A DNA stretch of 35,286 nucleotides from Peptococcaceae bacterium UBA5356 (GTDB lineage Bacteria > Bacillota > Peptococcia > DRI-13 > DTU073). Shown piece after piece: positions 32,758-35,286 of the stretch. The stretch covers positions 1 through 35,286 of the forward strand of contig DHPU01000084.1 of NCBI GenBank assembly GCA_002407935.1. Reading direction: 5' to 3'. The stretch's first letter is position 1, and every line of letters begins with the position of its first letter. The translations under genes and the position numbers were made by a program. Below the pieces are notes generated by a model. The model made no database searches. It worked only from the letters and a program-made list of their open reading frames with translations, and was not told where the DNA came from.

Positions 32758-33527
32758 TAGCAGCAGTCACCTCCACAAGAACATTTATTGCTTTTTTTTG
32801 TGTTTTTGCCATCAAAGAAGGTCTTTAGATTTTTCGGAAGTCTGTACTCGCCACACGTGCAACCGCTTTCAGCCGCTCCGAACACCGTTTGTAGAATTGC
32901 TTCCGCAAGCATTTCCTTAGGTGGTACCTCATAAGTTTCTCCCTTGTATTCAAACACGCGGCAATCAACATCTGTCCCGCTGATTTCGCTGCAGCATCCA
33001 CAACTATTCTCGGCAACTGATTGGCATACGTCTTTCCCATTTACTTGTATTGTCGGGGAAGAGAGAAATTGGTATTTTCTAGCCAATTCTTCTGTTTTAA
33101 TTTCTATTTTGTTATATTCAATTTCATAACCAGCAAGCTTTAAAGCGGGAGTGAGAACCATCATTGCTTCATCTAAAACACTATCTGTGCCGATACATCG
33201 ATCGCAGGTTTGAATATCCAAATATAAGTATTCCACTAAAACCTTTTTATCAGACTTTTCATTGTTGCCACAGGAACAGCAGACCTCTGCCGATTCTGTA
33301 TTCCCCTTAGGCGGCGCCCACCCCATGTCATCACCTACATAAGTTATTGCGTCAACAGGGCAGAGGTTACCGCAGCCATGACAGTGATCTATACAGGATT
33401 CGGGATACTTTACAACAGGGGAAGGGGCTTTTGAGGTGTCGTAAACACCATGAGGACATTTTTTAATACAAATACCACATTCCACACATTCAACATAATC
33501 AATAACCGGATACCATTTCTGAGCCAA
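32757..33527 (-). CDS. Ferredoxin-DUF2703 fusion with Cys-rich tail
   Basis: I take the TTG at 33527 as start (GGGGTG 5 nt upstream); GTG 33536 is possible but abuts that site. The 256-residue product has 24 cysteines. Residues 14-56 carry two [4Fe-4S] sets: CVECGICIKKCP and, with one wider step, CIDHCHGCGNLCP. A CCSC motif (83-86) follows. Residues about 96-215 are a DUF2703 domain (LDIQTCDRCIGTDSVLDEA, then FLSSPTIQVNGKD), which looks thioredoxin-like with Cys108 and Cys111. The tail ends CSCGGDCC. No membrane helix. It follows the permease by 49 nt and likely feeds electrons or handles thiol-bound metal for it. Confidence 0.82.
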   Translation of the reverse strand: MAQKWYPVIDYVECVECGICIKKCPHGVYDTSKAPSPVVKYPESCIDHCHGCGNLCPVDAITYVGDDMGWAPPKGNTESAEVCCSCGNNEKSDKKVLVEYLYLDIQTCDRCIGTDSVLDEAMMVLTPALKLAGYEIEYNKIEIKTEELARKYQFLSSPTIQVNGKDVCQSVAENSCGCCSEISGTDVDCRVFEYKGETYEVPPKEMLAEAILQTVFGAAESGCTCGEYRLPKNLKTFFDGKNTKKSNKCSCGGDCC

Positions 33528-33576
33528 ATCTTTCACCCCTTTCTGACAATATAGACCATTATTTTTTTATAAGATG

Positions 33577-34581
33577 TTACAGGAACAAATATCCGAAGGC
33601 ATTAAAGGAATAGCCTATTATAATAATTCCAATAGTTACAACAGCAAAGAATACAGCCAGCAGTTTTGTTTTCACAACTCTTTTCAGCATAATCATGGAA
33701 GGCAGGGATAAAGCAGTAACACCCATCATGAAGGATAGCACGGTTCCGAGTCCAACACCCTTATAAACTAGGGCCTCTGCGATGGGAAGAGTTCCGAATA
33801 TATCAGCATACATTGGTACGCCTACTACGGTAGCTATGATAACCGAGTACCATTTATCCTGCCCCAACACGGTAGAAATGACACTTTCAGGGATCCAATT
33901 ATGGATCAACGCACCTATTCCCACACCAATCAATATATAGAGCCAGACTTTTTTTACGATATCCTTTACTTGATTCTTTGCGTAATCAGCCCTGTCCTTA
34001 GTGGTTAATTCTTCCTGAGCTATCTCCATAATTTGATTGCTATAAACAAAAGGCTCAACATAGCTTTCCAGTTTAGCTTTACTGATGATACTTCCTCCTA
34101 CAACCGCAAGAATGAGTCCTACGATAACGTAGGCAACTGCAATCTTCATATTGAAAATGCTGGCAAGCAATAACATGGAAGCCAAATCAATAAGGGGAGA
34201 GGAAATCAGAAATGAAAAGGTGACACCAATAGGAAGTCCTGCGTTTGTAAATCCTATAAAAAGCGGGATTGAGGAGCAGGAGCAAAATGGTGTTATAGTG
34301 CCTAACAACGCTGCCAGAGTATTGGCTGACAAGCCTTTGTATCTTCCTAATATTTTCTTAGTTCTCTCCGGCGGGAAAAAGCTCTGCACATAAGATATTG
34401 TAAATATAAGCACTGATAGAAGTATGAAAATTTTTACGACATCATAAATGAAGAAGTGCAGACTACCTCCGAGTCTATCCGTCATTTCTAAGCCAAGAAC
34501 TTCCTCGACCAATTTCCGCACCAAATTGTAAAGCCATTCCATCTTTAATAGCTGCCTGTTTAAAAAATCGAATATAAACAT
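33577..34581 (-). CDS. ArsP-like permease (DUF318/PF03773 family)
   Basis: This 334-residue membrane protein has about eight helices in two halves joined by a charged cytoplasmic loop (about 180-205). The first half has the family signature GTITPFCSCSSIPLFIGF, with Cys100 and Cys102; the second has the matching GVPMYADIFGTLPIAEAL. Relatives include ArsP, which exports trivalent organoarsenicals. Others are uncharacterised, so the substrate is open. The ATG has AGGAG upstream and the gene lies 21 nt after arsR, clearly in one operon. Confidence 0.85.
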   Translation of the reverse strand: MFIFDFLNRQLLKMEWLYNLVRKLVEEVLGLEMTDRLGGSLHFFIYDVVKIFILLSVLIFTISYVQSFFPPERTKKILGRYKGLSANTLAALLGTITPFCSCSSIPLFIGFTNAGLPIGVTFSFLISSPLIDLASMLLLASIFNMKIAVAYVIVGLILAVVGGSIISKAKLESYVEPFVYSNQIMEIAQEELTTKDRADYAKNQVKDIVKKVWLYILIGVGIGALIHNWIPESVISTVLGQDKWYSVIIATVVGVPMYADIFGTLPIAEALVYKGVGLGTVLSFMMGVTALSLPSMIMLKRVVKTKLLAVFFAVVTIGIIIIGYSFNAFGYLFL

Positions 34582-34602
34582 TAGGGCATCTCCTTCTTAA
34601 GT

Positions 34603-34953
34603 CTAATCGCATTTACTGCAGCACTGACTTAAATATTTTTCTTTATCTTTGATCCCAACACGATCAGCAATGAATTTTGGATAAGAATCGATATCGCTAA
34701 TAATATCTTTTAATATGCTTAATAGAACCTTATTCTCATTTTTCAATGAATAATAAACATATTTTTCTTTTCTTTCGTCTGTTACTAAATCCATATCTCG
34801 GAATTTTGATAGATTCTGTGATATTCTTGGCTGCGGAACTTCAAGTATCCCACTCAGTTCACAGACACAAAGCTCTTCCTGGTAAAGAAGGACCAGCATT
34901 CTTAGCCTCGTCTCGTCTGACAATAATTTAAATATATTTGTTAATCGGTTCAC
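34603..34953 (-). CDS. ArsR-family metal(loid)-responsive repressor
   Basis: This 116-residue winged-helix regulator has the recognition region VPQPRISQNLSKFRDMDLV. The ELCVCEL motif (Cys29 and Cys31) is the As/Sb-binding signature of classical ArsR. More cysteines lie at the C-terminus (CCSKCD, Cys111, 112 and 115), a plausible third ligand. The start is GTG with AGGAGG 8 nt upstream. It should repress the operon from the promoter at 35019-35048 and release on binding a thiophilic metal(loid). Confidence 0.92.
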   Translation of the reverse strand: MNRLTNIFKLLSDETRLRMLVLLYQEELCVCELSGILEVPQPRISQNLSKFRDMDLVTDERKEKYVYYSLKNENKVLLSILKDIISDIDSYPKFIADRVGIKDKEKYLSQCCSKCD

Positions 34954-34982
34954 GCCTATTTCCTCCTATCGAATAAGTCTTA

Positions 34983-35048
34983 TTAATATGTTCATATTCG
35001 CATACGTTAATATGTTTTATATTACACCCTTATATTATTATTTGTCAA
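34983..35048 (-). promoter_or_regulatory. arsR operon promoter with operator repeats
   Basis: On the minus strand a perfect TTGACA (35048-35043), 18 nt, TAATAT (35024-35019). Just downstream the 10-mer ttaatatgtt occurs twice (34983-34992 and 35007-35016). Two inverted repeats overlap it: AATATGTTCATATT (34985-34998) and a CATATT/AATATG pair over 34993-35014. This is where an ArsR dimer would block transcription. Confidence 0.7.
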
Positions 35049-35073
35049 TCTGCTTTTAATAAGGTGAATATTA

Positions 35074-35250
35074 TTAGCAGCAAGAATCAGTACCTTTTTC
35101 TTTTGAGGTGTTCTCTGTTGTAATTTTATCATTTTCTTCTAATATCTCTTCTAATTCGATATTGCAGCAACATGAATTCTTTTTAGATTTTTTACTCTCA
35201 ACCAAACGTGCAAATAATCCTTTTTTCTCAGTACCCTTTTCATTTTTCAT
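35074..35250 (-). CDS. Small Cys-motif (SCCC) protein, putative metal-binding
   Basis: The ATG at 35250 with AGGAG 9 nt upstream opens a 58-codon frame. The product is a basic head (KKGLFARLVESKKSKKNS), a CCCN motif (Cys27-29), an acidic helix-like middle (IELEEILEENDK) and a final Cys-Cys pair at the very C-terminus. It has no membrane helix. The Cys cluster after a lysine-rich stretch is like the N-terminus of the thioredoxin-fold protein at 32553. Similar short Cys-motif proteins accompany arsR-permease clusters in Clostridia. It lies upstream of the arsR promoter, so it has a separate one outside the window. Function unknown. Confidence 0.65.
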   Translation of the reverse strand: MKNEKGTEKKGLFARLVESKKSKKNSCCCNIELEEILEENDKITTENTSKEKGTDSCC

Positions 35251-35286
35251 TATCCTTTTCTCCTGTGAACCTCACATGACTAAAGT

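Overview
The window looks like chromosome of an endospore-forming, low-to-moderate GC member of the Firmicutes. Clostridia of the Peptococcaceae/Desulfitobacteriales kind fit best, but the genus cannot be fixed from sequence alone. The evidence is a long sporulation and housekeeping block in the Bacillus subtilis ispE-to-yabR order (spoVG, glmU, prs, pth, fin, mfd, spoVT, yabN/mazG, yabO, yabP, yabQ, divIC, yabR), a cotJABC spore-coat operon, strong GGAGG ribosome binding sites and frequent TTG starts. Almost everything is on the minus strand, so gene order below is read from high to low coordinates.

Layout. (1) 35250-32200: a cysteine-rich metal/redox cluster. It has a 58-residue Cys-motif protein, an ArsR-family repressor with its own promoter and operator repeats, an ArsP-like permease, a ferredoxin-DUF2703 fusion, a broken thioredoxin gene and a CxxC thioredoxin-fold protein. 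(2) 30897-32210 (+): an intracellular subtilisin-like protease, divergent from a DUF3048 lipoprotein (30762-29707). (3) 29441-28229: cotJA-cotJB-cotJC. (4) 27671-28183 (+): an ECF transporter S component, divergent from trkA-trkH (27511-24703). (5) typA, ispE, a GntR regulator sitting where B. subtilis has purR, and a MobA-like protein. (6) spoVG behind a clear sigma-H-type promoter, then glmU-prs-pth, a small PrsW-like membrane protein, fin, mfd, a PrsA-type foldase and a F420-ligase-like gene. (7) spoVT behind a sigma-G-type promoter, a shortened mazG, hup, yabO, a SpoIID-domain lipoprotein, a DksA/TraR-type zinc protein, then yabP-yabQ-divIC behind a sigma-E-type promoter, and yabR. (8) 3698-1: a secreted RHS/YD-repeat protein whose C-terminal end lies outside the window.

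How it fits together. The core block couples cell-envelope precursor supply (GlmU, Prs, IspE), translation quality (Pth, YabO, YabR, TypA), transcription-coupled repair (Mfd) and the forespore and mother-cell programme (SpoVG, Fin, SpoVT, YabP/Q, SpoIID-like, CotJ). The two accessory ends are the most interesting. One end is a possible thiol/metal-handling relay around an ArsP-like permease, with one component visibly decaying. The other is a surface RHS protein with about 28 YD repeats.

I saw no rRNA, tRNA, CRISPR array or insertion sequence. Several starts given here are later than the longest open frame because a Shine-Dalgarno sequence points to the inner start.
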